Assembly: GCA_017885385.1 (NCBI GenBank)
Contig: JAFNGF010000282.1
Span: 12,913 to 18,581 of the forward strand
Origin: Planctomycetota bacterium
Lineage (GTDB): Bacteria; Planctomycetota; Phycisphaerae; Sedimentisphaerales; Anaerobacaceae
DNA: 5,669 nt
Direction of reading: 5' to 3'
Made by a program: the position numbers and the translations under genes. Below the pieces are notes generated by a model, which was given only the letters and a program-made list of their open reading frames with translations, was not told the origin of the DNA and did not search any database. Shown here piece after piece: positions 5,506 through 5,669 of the stretch. Within the stretch, counting starts at the first letter, position 1. Each line of letters opens with the position of its first letter.

Positions 5506-5669
5506 ATGGTGGCCAATATTGCTTCTTTTACGGCACAGACCCAGGAAAAAAATGCGCACCTGCGAGGGACCCCGCCCGGCGGCCCGCCTGCCGACGGTCG
5601 GGCACGGAACCCAAAGGAGCATTGGCGTGAGCTTGGTCTGCATAACTGCACTAAGATAGCAATAATAGG
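5506..5669 (+). CDS. Possible 5' end of a downstream gene, truncated by window edge, product unknown
   Basis: From ATG 5506 the frame stays open for 54 codons to the end of the window. It starts 14 nt after the export-gene stop, on the same strand, as expected for the next operon member. Residues 20-36 (RGTPPGGPPADGRARNP) come from a very GC-rich palindromic segment and look like translated repeat, not native protein. The last visible residues, CTKIAII and then a partial Gly codon, resemble the first beta strand and glycine loop that open a Rossmann-type or GT-B glycosyltransferase domain. A glycosyltransferase would fit the context, but this is a guess from six residues. No good Shine-Dalgarno precedes 5506. 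AAAGGAG at 5614-5619 is a good one, but no ATG, GTG or TTG in this frame follows it within the window. The real start may therefore lie elsewhere or past the edge. Confidence 0.35.
   Translation, partial: MVANIASFTAQTQEKNAHLRGTPPGGPPADGRARNPKEHWRELGLHNCTKIAII
5567..5603. repeat. Very GC-rich overlapping palindromes (REP-like element, candidate copy B)
   Basis: The 37-nt segment is 33/37 G or C, far above its surroundings. It holds three perfect 5-bp inverted repeats, each with a single central base: CCGCC/GGCGG (5572-5582), GGCGG/CCGCC (5578-5588, sharing an arm with the first) and CCGAC/GTCGG (5591-5601). The shared arm means two alternative folds compete. In order of motifs it resembles the reverse complement of 3221-3262. 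It lies about 75 nt after the export-gene stop, inside the possible reading frame that starts at 5506. No T-run follows, so an intrinsic terminator is unlikely. Confidence 0.55.

Overview
The window reads as a bacterial anaerobe with a Gram-negative envelope. Protein style suggests Planctomycetota (Phycisphaerae/Sedimentisphaerales-like) or a PVC-group relative. The clues are moderate GC, a prismane-type hybrid cluster protein, a ferredoxin of the type found beside hcp in anaerobes, and a very long Wza-like polysaccharide export lipoprotein with repeats. This placement is inference from recall, not a database result.

Region 1 (1-2998) looks like one plus-strand operon. It holds the C-terminal two thirds of a hybrid cluster protein (Hcp), a 268-residue multi-cysteine ferredoxin-like protein and a 347-residue permease of the SO_0444/UPF0718 (ArsP_1-like) type. 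Both gaps between genes are 17 nt. Hcp family enzymes reduce NO and/or hydroxylamine. The ferredoxin is a plausible electron donor or maturation partner. The permease probably exports a soft metal or metalloid. Together they suggest a nitrosative or metal-thiol stress module.

Region 2 (2999-3469) is about 470 nt with no convincing gene. It contains a pair of adjacent GC-rich hairpins (3221-3257), a 30-codon ORF directly behind the permease, and a possibly structured leader just upstream of the next gene.

Region 3 (3470-5491) encodes a 673-residue outer-membrane lipoprotein for polysaccharide export. A Poly_export domain and a first SLBB-like domain are separated from a second SLBB-like domain by an insert of about 310 residues. 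The insert carries three tandem copies of a Trp-rich 20-residue unit.

Region 4 (5492-5669) holds the possible 5' end of another plus-strand gene (5506 to the window edge). Its early codons run in frame through an 89% GC palindromic segment. That segment resembles the reverse complement of the hairpin pair in Region 2, so the window may contain two copies of a dispersed palindromic repeat, one of them possibly protein-coding.
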